From contig OZ024894.1 in assembly GCA_964017195.1 (NCBI GenBank), positions 34,965,614 to 35,029,613 of the forward strand: a DNA stretch of 64,000 nt, given 5' to 3'. The translations under genes and the position numbers were made by a program. This stretch comes from Siderastrea radians (taxonomy: Eukaryota; Cnidaria; Anthozoa; Scleractinia; Rhizangiidae). Under the pieces are notes generated by a model that saw nothing but the letters and a program-made list of their open reading frames with translations, searched no databases and was not told the DNA's origin. This document shows positions 33,577 through 44,343 of the stretch, one piece after another (within the stretch, counting starts at the first letter, position 1; each line of letters begins with the position of its first letter).

Positions 33577-34744
33577 TTTTTGAGCATCATCAAACCAAGC
33601 CAGATTAAAAACGCATAGTGAAATATACAGCGTGACAATACAACCTCTCAGAACGAGTTGTTTCATTGCCTAACGAAGCAATAGATGAATGACCCAAACA
33701 ATGTCGCTCTCCCTAAAAACAACAGTAGATGTGCTTTCAAAGGTCAATCAAAATAGAGGTTTCTGAAAGCTTCGTGACCACTTGGGGCACAGTTGTTATT
33801 GTTAAAAAGAGAAATTTTTGTCCACGTTTACTGTTTTTGTATATTGTGCAAATCCGTTGCCGCTGACAGCTATGAAATAAAAATCTTTTGACCAGCTTTG
33901 AGCCCAAGGAACATAAATTATTTTTAAAGCAAAATAATGAAAGGAGAGGGGGCATTTGTTCAATATTTTTATTGGATTCCGAGGATTCCCGCCACGGGAT
34001 ATTAAATAAGAAGGACGTTGATTCAATGACGTCGCTGCTTTTTTTTTTTATTATTAATTTTTTTTATGTTCTCGCCTGGGGCCAGAACATAAACAAGGGT
34101 CCCCCCTCCCCCCACAGGCCTTTAATTAATTTTTATTAAACTGTACTGGCTACAAGGCCCTGCAAGGACTGATCAAACGACGTAAAAAGAGGCATTGCCC
34201 GAAGGCAACGCAGTTCTTAACACAACACCACAGTCAACAAGACCCGGCATGATAAGCGCTAATGACTAGAAGGCAGATACGGACAACGTTGTTTCGCTCT
34301 TATTGGAGGTCGTCAGCGTATCGTAGCCACCAACACAATGAGAGTTAGTGAGAAATCACCTATCTCATAAATGCTGTAACTAGATCCATTCCAGAAAGAG
34401 CTAGAAATCATGATTTCCGGTCATAAACACGTACTGTGGCCTAAAAATGATATGATCTCAACTTAAACATGCCGAATGCTGTTGTGAAACGAACGAGGGA
34501 TGGTCAATACCATCCGCTACGTAAAACAAAGCAAAGTGCAAGATGGTCGGATCAATCCAGACCAACGGTTTAAAATATAAGAACAATGAACTCTGAACAA
34601 TGACTGACTGATTTTCCTTTATTTACTTTTAATCCAATATGGAAATTTTTTTTTTTTTTAATTTCTGTAGTTATTCCGAAGATTCCGGGATTCCGGGGAT
34701 TCCGGCGTTACGACATTTCGGCATTTTATCTTTTCCAAATTACC

Positions 34745-35969
34745 GGCTTGGTAAGACAAAAATATAAATTCCGCATGAATTGCGTACGTATTTAATCCTA
34801 TTATTAAACATTTGCGGTTGTGCCCTAATTAAGTCATCAACCAGAAGGAAAACTTCAAACACTCCCTAATCCGTGCTTAATCACGTATAGTCGGGTGTGG
34901 ACAAAACCTGGGCCCGGGCCCATGGGCTACCCTATGGGCTACCCTATGGGCTACCCTGTGGGCCACCCCCAAAATTTATTACTTTTTTTTGATAAAAATA
35001 AAAAAAATTATAATAAACATAAGAAAAAATAAACTAAAAATTAATTTGTTATTAATTTATTAATTATTGATATTTTAAAAAGAGTTGTTGGCTGTGGTGG
35101 ATTAATTTGTTAATTATGTAGTCAAGCAGAAACGTAAAACAAAAACAAAACAAAAGAGAAATCACAACCAAACAATGCAATGAATCCGGGGATCGCTTGT
35201 ACGTGCTCAGTGGTCATGCCACGTTCTGGTTTTTGTTGATAGTACACTGGGGTACAGAATAGCTTTGACACAACATTAAACTGACACGGCATTTTTCTGT
35301 ATGATTGTTGGCCTCTTTGCCTTGAACAGGGTATCTGATTTTAGGGAAGTCTGCCCTATCAAAACGGGGTCTGAATTTGCCTCAAACAGGGTCTTAAATA
35401 AAGGGTTTCCCTACACCAAGCTCACAAACAATTGTCTTGGGGGATGTGCCAGCTTGCGGTTTCACAGCACGTTTTCTTCCTGGGATCCCAACAGATGAGT
35501 TCATGCTGTCTTTGTTGTGCTTGTTAGCCGTAAACAGCGCTGATGTGTTTGTCACATATCCAGTGTAAAACGTCGATTTACCCCTTTGTAGACATAAATA
35601 GATGGTCAAAAATGACTAAGTGACTTATGGCGCCCTGACATAGTTGTCTTGAGATCTGCGGTGTTCTGCTTTCTGTTAACAGTTCCACGGGGAGCAAAAC
35701 AATTTTAATACCAGTATGTTATTCTGACTGCTTGAAACATAATAGCACACACTGGGTTTGCATCAGACAAACTTGGAAAAGCTCTCCAATAATTTTCTGA
35801 ATGGATTCACCGCGCTTGTCTGAGGGCGTTTCGTATGCCAGTGTTGTTAGGGAATACTCTTCACCCAGTGAACACTGTTCAGAGTATAAAATTTGTGTAG
35901 TTTGGAATTTTAGAACTTTAGTTGGCTTATGTAACGACTCTTGAAGAGGCGTACATGCGTGTGTGTGTG
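34745..35969. other. intergenic with 13-bp minisatellite
   Basis: At 34919-34968 the unit ATGGGCTACCCT(AT) repeats about four times, preceded by a GGGCCCGGGCCC palindrome. AT-rich DNA follows to 35100. No gene is recognised. Confidence 0.55.
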
Positions 35970-36717
35970 CACAGGCAGCCCAGACGCGTTGTAAGTGGAG
36001 TTCATTTAAAAATAGAAAAGGGTGAAAATATATGTAATAGCACGAAATAAATCTTTAATTCAAGAAATAAATCTTGTTTACTTCTGCTTATTTTGTCCTG
36101 TTTAATTAATTTCCGGTTAATCTTGCAGCGCTCTCTTAAATTACGCAGTCGCTTGTTAGCGTCGCTGGTTATATAATCCGTTAAGCCTAAGGTTTGCAGA
36201 GATTAATAACAGACTAACCGGTGATAAAAGAATCGAGATATCTTGAAATAAATCGTGCCTACCTTCAGCTCAATTTTCCCGTGTTCGTCCTGGCTGGTTT
36301 AAATGACATTTTGTGGCTTTTTCAATCGGAGGTAGCTTCCACTAAAGAAGAATTCTCCGATTGAAAAAAGCCACAAAATGTCATTTAAACCAGCCAGGAC
36401 GAACAGGGGAACATTGAGCTGACGGTAGGCACGATTTATTTCAAGATATCTCGATTCTTTTATCACCGGTTAGTCTGTAATAAATCTCTGCAAACCTTAG
36501 GCTTAACGGGTTATATAACCAGCGACGCTAACAAGCGATTGCGTAATTTAGGAGAGCCCTGCAAGATTAACCGGAAATTAATTAAACAGGACAAAATAAG
36601 CAGAAGTAAACAAGATTTATTTCGTGAATTAAAGATTTATTTCGTGCTACTACATATATTTTCACCCTTTTCTATTTTTAAATGAACTCCACTTACAACG
36701 CGTCTGGGCTGCCTGTG
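35970..36717. repeat. 748-bp near-perfect palindrome
   Basis: The arm 35970-36330 is repeated in inverse complement at 36356-36717, around a 25-bp spacer (36331-36355). Both arms contain CAGCCCAGACGCGTTGTAAG, TAACCGGTGATAAAAGAATC and GTTTAAATGACATTTTGTGG in mirrored positions. Only about 10 differences are visible across 360 bp. There is no coding capacity. Just outside, GT/TG-rich DNA continues the symmetry briefly (GTGTGTGTGC and GGTGTGTGT). It could be a foldback-type transposon, a MITE with almost no internal sequence, or a locally generated inverted duplication. Confidence 0.93.
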
Positions 36718-36765
36718 GTGTGTGTTGCATCAGGAGTGGTAAGGAGGGGGTGTAATTCGCAGTTA

Positions 36766-36972
36766 TCACATCTCACCGAGTAATTCGGCAATGAGGTTTT
36801 CCGGTAATATCTCATCTTCAATGTCTAGACCAATCTGCAACAGAGTTCTGCCAATGTTTCGATAGTGAGCTTTGCGCTTCATGGTACAGTCAAAGCTCCC
36901 CTTGCGACCACTGTCATAAGTGACCAGCTGTAGTTCAATGATGCAGGCCGATGACCGCTCCGCAAAAAGCAC
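36766..36972 (-). CDS. short ORF, possible gene fragment, unknown
   Basis: A 68-codon minus-strand frame with protein-like composition: ELQLVTYDSGRKGSFDCTMK, then HYRNIGRTLLQIGLDIEDE and a short ENLIAELLGEM end before TGA. A MITE begins 24 bp upstream. A splice acceptor before the frame is possible (AAAAAGCACGCG region), so this may be the last exon of a gene whose upstream part is lost. I do not recognise a family. Confidence 0.35.
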   Translation of the reverse strand: MLFAERSSACIIELQLVTYDSGRKGSFDCTMKRKAHYRNIGRTLLQIGLDIEDEILPENLIAELLGEM

Positions 36973-36995
36973 GCGAGAGGAACCTTACCTCTGCT

Positions 36996-37124
36996 GGGGT
37001 AGTTGCATAAAACGAAACGTCCGGCGTACCCTGTAACGTCAGACGTTCAGTCTAGTTAAAGTCACTATGTTAATGGCTGATGTTAGCAGTTACGCCGGGT
37101 GTTGGGTTTTATGCAACTCACCCC
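36996..37124. mobile_element. 129-bp MITE
   Basis: The left end GGGGTAGTTGCATAAAACGA and a following CCGGCGTA are mirrored by TACGCCGGGTGTTGGGTTTT and ATGCAACTCACCCC on the right, giving imperfect TIRs of about 33 bp. CTG occurs just outside both ends if the first and last G/C are excluded, but I do not rely on it as a target duplication. No coding capacity. Confidence 0.7.
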
Positions 37125-37639
37125 TGGTACCCAAGGCTTCGCAGACAATACCGCCAGCTAGGCAGGCCAAGGTCGTCACAAATTTTTAGAAAATTTGGCT
37201 AATATCGATATGAAAATCTCACGCATTTGACCTTCGAAAAGGTGGCAGGTTTACAGTAATATATTGGATTTTTTTTCCAAAAACACACCTTTCACCAATT
37301 CGCAGCATGTATTCCTGTGCTGTTTGGTGTATTCCACAGAGATAAATAGGCCTCAAATAAACACGTAGTTGGGATTCATTGCATTGTTTGGTTGTGAATT
37401 CTCATTGTCACATAAGTCAAAATGTAATGTAATATTGTTAATCAGAATATTTGTGTAAGCCTATTAGAAAGGTATATTGTCAAGGTATTCCCGCTCCTTA
37501 AACTTTTATTTTTTTCTATCTTTCAGTAAAAAATGTTAAGCTTATAACATAGAATGTTAGTTAAGCTCTTTATAGCATATTCAACTTTTTCGTCTTTGTA
37601 ATGCTCTCTGTTCATTTAGCTTTTCTATTGCTATATTTT

Positions 37640-38789
37640 TTCTAGTAATTTTGCTGTACTCCTTTTTTGTGTGTATGTAGTGTTAGCTCAATAAAAAAAG
37701 TATTCTTTTGGGTTTGGGGTTTCTCGTCGTTTTGAGCCTCTTTTGTCACCTCTGTTTTTCCCTTAATTTTTATAATAAAGTGTTTTACCTTCTTCTCTCC
37801 TATTAATTCATCACAACAAACAGTCATTTTACTGTAAGATTTGTTCTGCGCTTGTCAAACTCGCCCTTGAACAAATCTACCTCGTGAAATTGAGGGGTGG
37901 AATTCCCCAGTGGCGCAAAATATGGTGCTCAGTTTCGGGCTTTCCGTGGGTTTTGACCCTCTTTTCTGTACGACGCCAGAAGTGGCGGCCGTTTTCAGCT
38001 GCGTTTTGAAAATTCGGTTTGTTTTTGACACGACTTCACTTCGAGAGATCGACATATTGACGACTTGAATCACAGAAAATACTCCATGATCTTGAAATCG
38101 ATTGACTGGGATCAAACCAATTTTTAGAGAGTATTTCGAGGTGGTCCTTAAAAAATCTCTGTTGGCCAAATTGAAATGTCAGCCTTCCAACCTTGTTTTT
38201 CTCCTTAACCAGTACGTACAGCTGTAACGTGACGGTGATCGGCAGAAAATCACAGAAAATATCGCCTAAAACAATTTCCAGAAGCTAGAAGGAGCTGTGA
38301 AAACACAAAAAATACACAACAGCAAAACTGATGGTTTAATTTCGATCGAATTTCTGGTCCATACAGACTTTCACATTACGCCTTGGTTACCTGTGGTATG
38401 AGTGATAAATGATTTTCTTAATTCATCGCTTCATCGCAACGTGACCTTGGGCTGCCTGTCAACAGATAGGTTTATGCTTCACCTAGCCTGCGTGGCAGGC
38501 GCTGAAAGGAGAGGGAAATGGCTATGCCTTAACTCGATAGGGAGTACTTGTTATGAGATCTGGCTGAGTATCGTTGGTTCGGTTCCTGCTCTAGGCATCG
38601 TCTGTTTCGCTTCCGCTGTTCCAGTTGTTCCTTTTATATTGCCCGGCATGTCACCTGGTAACCTCTCTAATTTAATTACGTAATCGGGTTTTACAAGCTT
38701 CTGTTGATTTACATTCTATCTCTGAACGGGAAGTTTACACCTTTGCAGCAAAGTTAAAGTATAGTCAAAGACGTGAGCAGCACGGAAAC
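37640..38789 (+). repeat. 5' flank of GPCR C, duplicated near 50860-52134
   Basis: Long collinear match with 51140-52134. Shared words include GAGGGGTGGAATTCC, GCGGCCGTTTTCAGCTGCGT, GTGATAAATGATTTTCT, TTAATTACGTAATCGGGTTT and AAAGTATAGT. The first part (37640-37860) also matches the 778-bp tandem units at 50070-50200 and 50850-50990. It probably contains the ancestral promoter of the C-type receptor. A degenerate tRNA B-box-like GGTTCGGTTCC near 38575 corresponds to a better one at 51918. Confidence 0.75.
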
Positions 38790-39806
38790 ATGAACAACTC
38801 TAGCACTGATGCCTTTGGAGATGTATTTACATGTTCGCGCGCTGTATCTACGGTGCTTACTTCAGTTATTTCCTTCGTTAGCATTGTAGCGTTCGTCGGC
38901 AACAGCCTTGTGACGATAACGTTCCTGATGAACGCCAACCTAAGGACAAGCACAAACTTCTTTATAATCAACATGGCAATTTCTGATCTTCTGTCTTCTT
39001 TGACCAATTGGCCGCTCTATGCAACAGAAGGGTCCCTTTTGAAGAATCATGTGATAGAAGGCTCGATGGCTACCTTTGTATGCAAATTTGGGCATTATTC
39101 CAGAGCCATTTCGCAAGCTGTTTCTGTTCAGAGCTTATTGTTGATCGTTATGGACAGATACATTGCAACTGTACTTCCCTTGAAGTCTATTTTGGTTACA
39201 AGACGATTTAGAGCTGCTCTACTGTCATTCACTTGAATTTTCTCACTATTAATTGCCTTCCCTTATGTATGGACTAGTAAAATCATTGAAGAAGGTCATC
39301 AAACGCATTATAGGACTTTTGCGTTATGGAGCAAGATGGAACAATCTGTCTTCTATAGTGTGGGATTTTTTATATTTTACTGTGTACCACTTTTTTCAAT
39401 AATTGTCCTCTACTCTCGGATCATGAAAAGTTTAAGACAAACAACACCAGGAGGAGAGGAACAAGAAAACGCAAGAACACGAAAACTACATCAGGTTTTC
39501 ATATGGATTGTCAGCACTTTTTTCATCTGCTGGACTCCGCTCTGCGTGTACATTGTACTTAGAAAAATCGTTCCCACCTCTCACTTCGCCAAAGATCCAT
39601 GCATGCTATTTGTTAGATTGTTTTTCTACGTTTTTCCAACCCTTGGCACAGTAATTAATCCCATAATTCTTTTCGCTTCTAGCACAAGATTCTCTGGGGC
39701 TCTTCAAGAAACTGTTGGTTGTTTTATTAGATGGAAGTGTTGTCAGTATTTCAAAGGTGAACGTGTTTCACTACAAAACGATGTTGTGAGGATTCAAGTA
39801 ACATGA
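38790..39806 (+). pseudogene. class A GPCR pseudogene C
   Basis: It starts with a good ATG ([11 protein letters not shown]) and keeps frame through TM1, MAISD, the TM3 Cys and MDRY (V/I-DRY in relatives) to the TM4 Trp, whose codon is TGA at 39234-39236. Downstream the frame remains the same, but the second-loop Cys is Tyr (THYRTF instead of TYCRTF), so the class A disulfide is lost. Eighteen bases encoding NRIVMK at the start of TM6 are deleted. FICWTP, TVINPII and the tail follow to TGA at 39804-39806. One nonsense change, one in-frame deletion and one key substitution make it a recent pseudogene. Confidence 0.88.
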
Positions 39807-41480
39807 TATTAACGTTAAAGGGAATTATGTCCAGTGAGACTTTTGTCATGAGATTGATTGACAATCGTTCAAATCCACCCAGGGCTATTTTTTACATCTT
39901 AGATATCTTATTTTAGGAAGTAGAAAGTTCCATCATGTTGGTTAAGATAGCAAGGTCTAATCAGTTGATATCTAAAAGTGTTCTAGAATCATGGCGTTAG
40001 AAAAACTTCGCGACATTTCGGTAGATTTAACATTAAGTAAAACAAAAACTATAGCAGTACCTGCTCATACGTCAGCAACCTATGTCAATGCAAACACGAT
40101 ATGCATGCACTTGCAACTGAAAGAAAATTTAAAACAGATTCTGTGACCGCCAGATATATTATCACCGGCAGCGATCAACCTACAGTCCATAATTTTATCG
40201 ATTATTACTTCCCGTCTTTAATGAATCTGGCAAGGAAACACACGTAAATGACCCCTTAATTCATAATTTGGGATGGTCCAATAGACATAATGGGTTGCTG
40301 TTAAAATAAAAACTAATGGACGAGCTGTGCGTTTTCATTGTAAGTAAAAAGAATATTGAGATCCAGTTTGTCTCCATGCAGGTGTTTTTCTTTTGTTGCT
40401 TACTCGAGAGTCCTTGCTTTTAGGCTTGTCATGAAAGTGAAATGTAATGTGTGGGTAATGGTTTATTTCTTTGTAGACCTTCCTTTACGCAAGATTGTAA
40501 AAAGATATGGTTTCGCCAGTAAAAGGGGTCCATTGGCAAAACAGAAACGCGTATAAAATGAGCAAGTTATAATTCAGCTTCATCAAACACAAAACAGACC
40601 ACCGACCATTTTTTCGCCATTAATTTCCGTGTTATCGTACTGGCAAAATTAATATAAATTATACACCATTTCCAAGCTGTATAAATTATGCCATTTCAAC
40701 AAAAAATATTTATTGGTCGACTTTCATTCAACTGATCAAGCTGACAGCCTGTCTTCAAAGGCCCGACCGCCGTTGTGTTTGAGTGGCTTTGGCTGATTAT
40801 TGATATTACTGTTTGTTTGCCTGCAGGCTACTCCGCGAAGTTAAAGAATTGTCAGTTAAATGCACTAAAAAAATCATCACTTCCTCGTCAACTCCCTAGC
40901 CCTTGTATATCCGCCGGCAATAAAACGTACGATTTTGCAAAACAGTAGGAAATACGCATTGGCATTGGCAAATTCAGGTTCAAGTACTTCATCTTCACCT
41001 TAGCTTCACCAGTGCTTCATGAAGACTACACAATTAATGCTAACCGTGTCACCAGCAAGTAGCAAGTGCTAATAGAGGCGGGTGGTACCGAAAGAAATAA
41101 CATTCGAGCAGCCAGTGAATATTACCTGGAGTTAAGTAGTAGCTATGCCAACCCATCGGTCAGATATACAGATTATTGATCATCCTTTATCCGGCCTAAG
41201 GTGAAGATGGTGTACTACGGGTAAACTTTTTGGTCAATACGCAAATAAAACGTCCTCTTAAAAGACTCAACCGCTCCAAGTCTTCACGATTGCTTGCAAA
41301 ACATTTTTAATTTTGCGGCGTAAAGGGGGCTATTTTCTGAAAATGACCTCCAGAAGCAAATGCAACTTCGAATTCTAAAGAGGCGGGAATCAATTGGGTT
41401 GGTGGGATGGGTGAAGCCAATATCCTGCAATTTGGTGCATGGTATTTGAAAAGTCCAACTCGGGGCATTGACATAGGCTG
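39807..41480 (+). repeat. 3' flank of GPCR C, repeat unit 1
   Basis: Matches 55007-56486 (after fragment E) and, from about 40050, also the following unit. Recognisable words: GTACCTGCTCATACGTCAGC, ATATATTATCACCGGCA, AGGTGTTTTTCTTTTGTTG and TGTATCCGCCGGCAAT-like segments. No gene is recognised. An inverted partial copy lies at 63240-63680. Confidence 0.7.
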
Positions 41481-42916
41481 CTGACCAAAATCAGTACCTG
41501 CTCATACGTCAGAAACCTATGTCAAAGCAAGCATGATATGCATACAACTGATGAAAGAAAAATTAAAACCGGGTTCCGTGAACGTCAGATATATATTATC
41601 ACCGGCAACGCTCACTCTTTACGGTCCATAATTCAATCGATGATTACTTCCCGTCTCTAATGAAGATAGCAAGGAAACACGCGTAAATGAACCCTTAGAT
41701 TAAGGTGGTGCAATAGGCATAACGGATTGATGTTAAAATAAAAACTTAATGGACGAGCTGCGAGTGTTTATTATCAGTAAACAGAACATTGGGTTCCAGT
41801 TTGTCTCGCGGCAGGTGTTTTTCTTTTGTTGTTTATTCGAGAATCCTTGTTGTACGTAAGACTGTAAAAGGGTATGGTTTCTCCAGTAAAAGAGCTCCAT
41901 TTGAGAGACAGGATTGTGTAAAAAGCAAGTTAAAATTCAGCTTCATCAAAACACGAACCAGATCCCTGACCATTTTTTTGCCATTAATTTCCTCGTTATC
42001 GCATTAGCAAAATTAATATAGCTTATACACCAATTCCAAGCTGAGAAAAAGCGTGCTATATTGGCAAAGCTTTTCATTGGACCACTTTCATTAAAATCAA
42101 GCCTGACAGCTTGCCTTCAAAGGCCCAACCGTCATTGTGTTTGTGTTTGTGGTTACTGACTTTACTCCTTGTAATTGCTGCAGGATACTGCTGGATACTC
42201 ATTAATGCACTAAGGAAATCACTACTTTCTCATTTACTTCCTCAGGCCTTGTGTATCCGCCGGCAATGAAACGTACAATTTTGCAAAACAGAAGTACATA
42301 CGTACTAGCATTGGCAAATTCAGGTTCAAATACTTCATCTTCAACTAGCTTCACCTTTACTTCATGAAGATTACACAATTAATGCTACCCATGTTGCCAC
42401 CAGCAAATAGCAAGTACTAATACAGGCGGGTGGTACTTAAAGAAAAAAATCATTTGGATATCCAGTGACTCAGTATCAGTTGTGGTTAATTACTTATGCC
42501 AAGCTATCGCCAAGATATACAGATTTTTGACCAACCGATATCCTAAAGCGAAGATGGCGCACTATGGGTCATGATTGTTCCTTGGGTGACAAACTCGATA
42601 GCCTGGCTTTTTGGTTAATATACTAATAAATCATCCACTTAATAGACTCAACCCGCTCCAATTCCTCGCGATTGCGTGCAGGCTTTTGGGTGCAGTAAAA
42701 CATTTGTCAGTCATCATTTACTGACATAATTTTCCAAATAGTCGTCCACCGAAGTTTTGTAATTTTGTGGCAGAAAAAGGGGCCATTTTCTGAAACCGAA
42801 CTCTAAATTGAAATGCAACTTCGGAATCTAGAGAGGTAGAAATCAGTTGGGGTAGTGGGATGGTTGAAGCCGATATCCTGCGATTCGCTGCATGGCATTT
42901 GAAAGCTTCGTCCAAC
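41481..42916 (+). repeat. 3' flank repeat unit 2 (about 1.43 kb tandem copy)
   Basis: Diverged direct copy of the preceding unit, offset by about 1430 bp. GTACCTGCTCATACGTCAGA (41492) corresponds to 40060, and a GAAGCC-ATATCCTGC-ATTTG block at about 42868 corresponds to one near 41415. It is cut off by the element starting at 42917. Confidence 0.7.
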
Positions 42917-43193
42917 CACAGGCGTCCCAAACTCACGATTCGAGAAATCGATCGAATAAATGATTTATGTAAGCGTATGAATGATTTATGTACGCGTATG
43001 AGTGATTTATGTAAGCGTATCGAGTGGGACGTGACTACTTAAAGTGCGCAGTGTTGTGTTACAATTTAGGCCGTTGGAAATTTGAGCGCTCTATAAGACT
43101 TTGTATGGAGTTTAAAATAACGTGGAATAAAAGCGCTCGACGAAATAAAATTTTACCTTCTTTTCAATAAAATAAAGGAAATGTACTCACCTT

Positions 43194-43270
43194 TCTTGAT
43201 TTCTGTTGTCCTTTTGGGCTATTTCATCGTTTTTGGGGGGGTTTGAAATTTTTGTCGCAGCCTTCATAAG
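43194..43270 (-). other. outward-facing candidate first exon, left arm
   Basis: Mirror copy of the segment at 45566-45642 described for the right arm. On the minus strand, ATG is followed by a short basic/polar frame (MKAATKISNPPKNDEIAQKD...) ending at a GTGAGT donor-type sequence. Only its preservation in both arms and the strong donor support a function. Confidence 0.35.
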
Positions 43271-44028
43271 ACGAAGTCAAGGCTGGACAGAGCGATTTCG
43301 AACGAGCCGTGCCGCGAGGCCGTTTTCTCGCCAAAATTCGAATACGCGGCTTGATTTTTCCTTCCGACGTAAAGAAGGAAAATTCTTTTTTCTCCTCGTC
43401 TGGTCAGCTTGGAAAAAACTTCATCCTTTCCGCTCCAATTCGAACGATTTATGCATCACTACTGGAGCTTTCAGCTTTCCTGAGCACCTTGTTCCCGTCT
43501 TTTCGACTACGGCACAGTTGGAAATCAAACTTTGCGACCGCTCCAGCGTGACAACTGCGACTGACCGGACGGGTGCACAGTCAATACTTCCCATTAAAAA
43601 TCTTACTCTTTCCCCACGACCCCACGGGAGCATTTTGACGCCCCTTTGTAATGTAAGACCAATCGCGTGACAGATAAAGCGAAAACAGGAAAATCGAATT
43701 CAAAAACCGTTTCTTTGCGCTCGGAAATTGTTTGTAATCTACTCTTGCAATGGATATACATTATTTTTATGTTTAAATGGACATTAGTTGTCATTGTCAT
43801 GCTTTGTCATGTTTTATTTGCTTAATGCGTCGGCCTGTTGTAATTATTGATGCTAGCACGCCGCAATGGAAATCCCTGGCTCGTTGTCATTTTGTGCATT
43901 AACGTTAGAAATCGCTTTTTTATGCAGTTTTCACAGGAAGTCCCGGGAAATGCCCGGGTTGATGGTAAGCTGACGATTCTAAAGCCTCGTTGTTTTCGAT
44001 TTATTATTAACGGAACGGTTTACATCAA

Positions 44029-44343
44029 TTAAAGGTGAGAAAAATCGTCTCGCGAACTCATATCCGTTTCCGTAGCCCTCTCGACAAGCTGCTTCCAAGG
44101 CAGATCAGCTACGCCAAGACCGTAGTGGGAATGTACGGTAGATGCTTTTCCAGGTTCATACACAGTACACGCAATTCCGCTTGAACATACCACTGCCACC
44201 TTCAAACCAACAGCATTAAGATTTGATATGATCCCTTCAACCACGGTCGACTTTCCAGTTCCAGCCTGGCCAGTAATTAGCAAGTTATGGCCTCTAGAAG
44301 CCACACTCACAATCTGTGCTTGACCCGGTGTTAAAACGCTCAT
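44029..44343 (-). pseudogene. PIF1-like helicase, N-terminal fragment
   Basis: A 104-codon frame starting MSVLTPGQAQIV. It contains a Walker A motif GQAGTGKS at residues 25-32, then VAVVCSSGIACTVY (motif Ia region) and STVHSHYGLG, the combination seen at the N terminus of PIF1/RRM3-family DNA helicases. Walker B and all later helicase motifs are absent: the frame runs out within DDFSHL at the junction with the inner end of the inverted arm. Intact relatives are several hundred residues long, so this is a truncated or captured first exon with no ATPase activity expected. PIF1-like helicases occur in Helitrons and as host genes; the origin is not decidable here. Confidence 0.75.

Larger units (their letters stand above)
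31835..34744. mobile_element. 2.9-kb TIR element with GGAATCCC-repeat ends
   Basis: The left end runs GGGTAATATGGAATGCCGG and then GGAATCCCCGGAATCCCGGA, followed by ATAACTACA. The right end (about 34665-34744) is the inverse: TAGTTATTCCGAAGATTCCG, GGATTCCGGCG, then ATTTCGGCATTTTATC and AATTACC. Arms are about 75-80 bp with an indel near the tip. The interior holds a broken SWIM-zinc-finger gene (32180-33576) and AT-rich DNA. No transposase core domain was found, so it is probably non-autonomous. No target-site duplication could be fixed because the left flank is a TA microsatellite. SWIM fingers are common in Mutator-type transposases, which makes a MULE relationship possible but unproven. 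Confidence 0.65.

Noticed and set aside
31414..39236. Alternative genetic code with TGA read as Trp
   Set aside because: The intact receptors and the LINE use TGG for Trp and end in ordinary stops. The TGA-bearing copies have other damage. Nuclear metazoan code is standard.
42950..43022. CRISPR-like direct repeats of 21 bp
   Set aside because: The units are contiguous without spacers, occur in mirrored form at the other end of a transposon, and the DNA is eukaryotic.
43206..43670. 154-codon frame mirrored at 45049-45627 as a transposon protein
   Set aside because: It has no motif and lies in the arms. A better-defined short exon with a splice donor runs antisense through it. Conservation is explained by arm identity.
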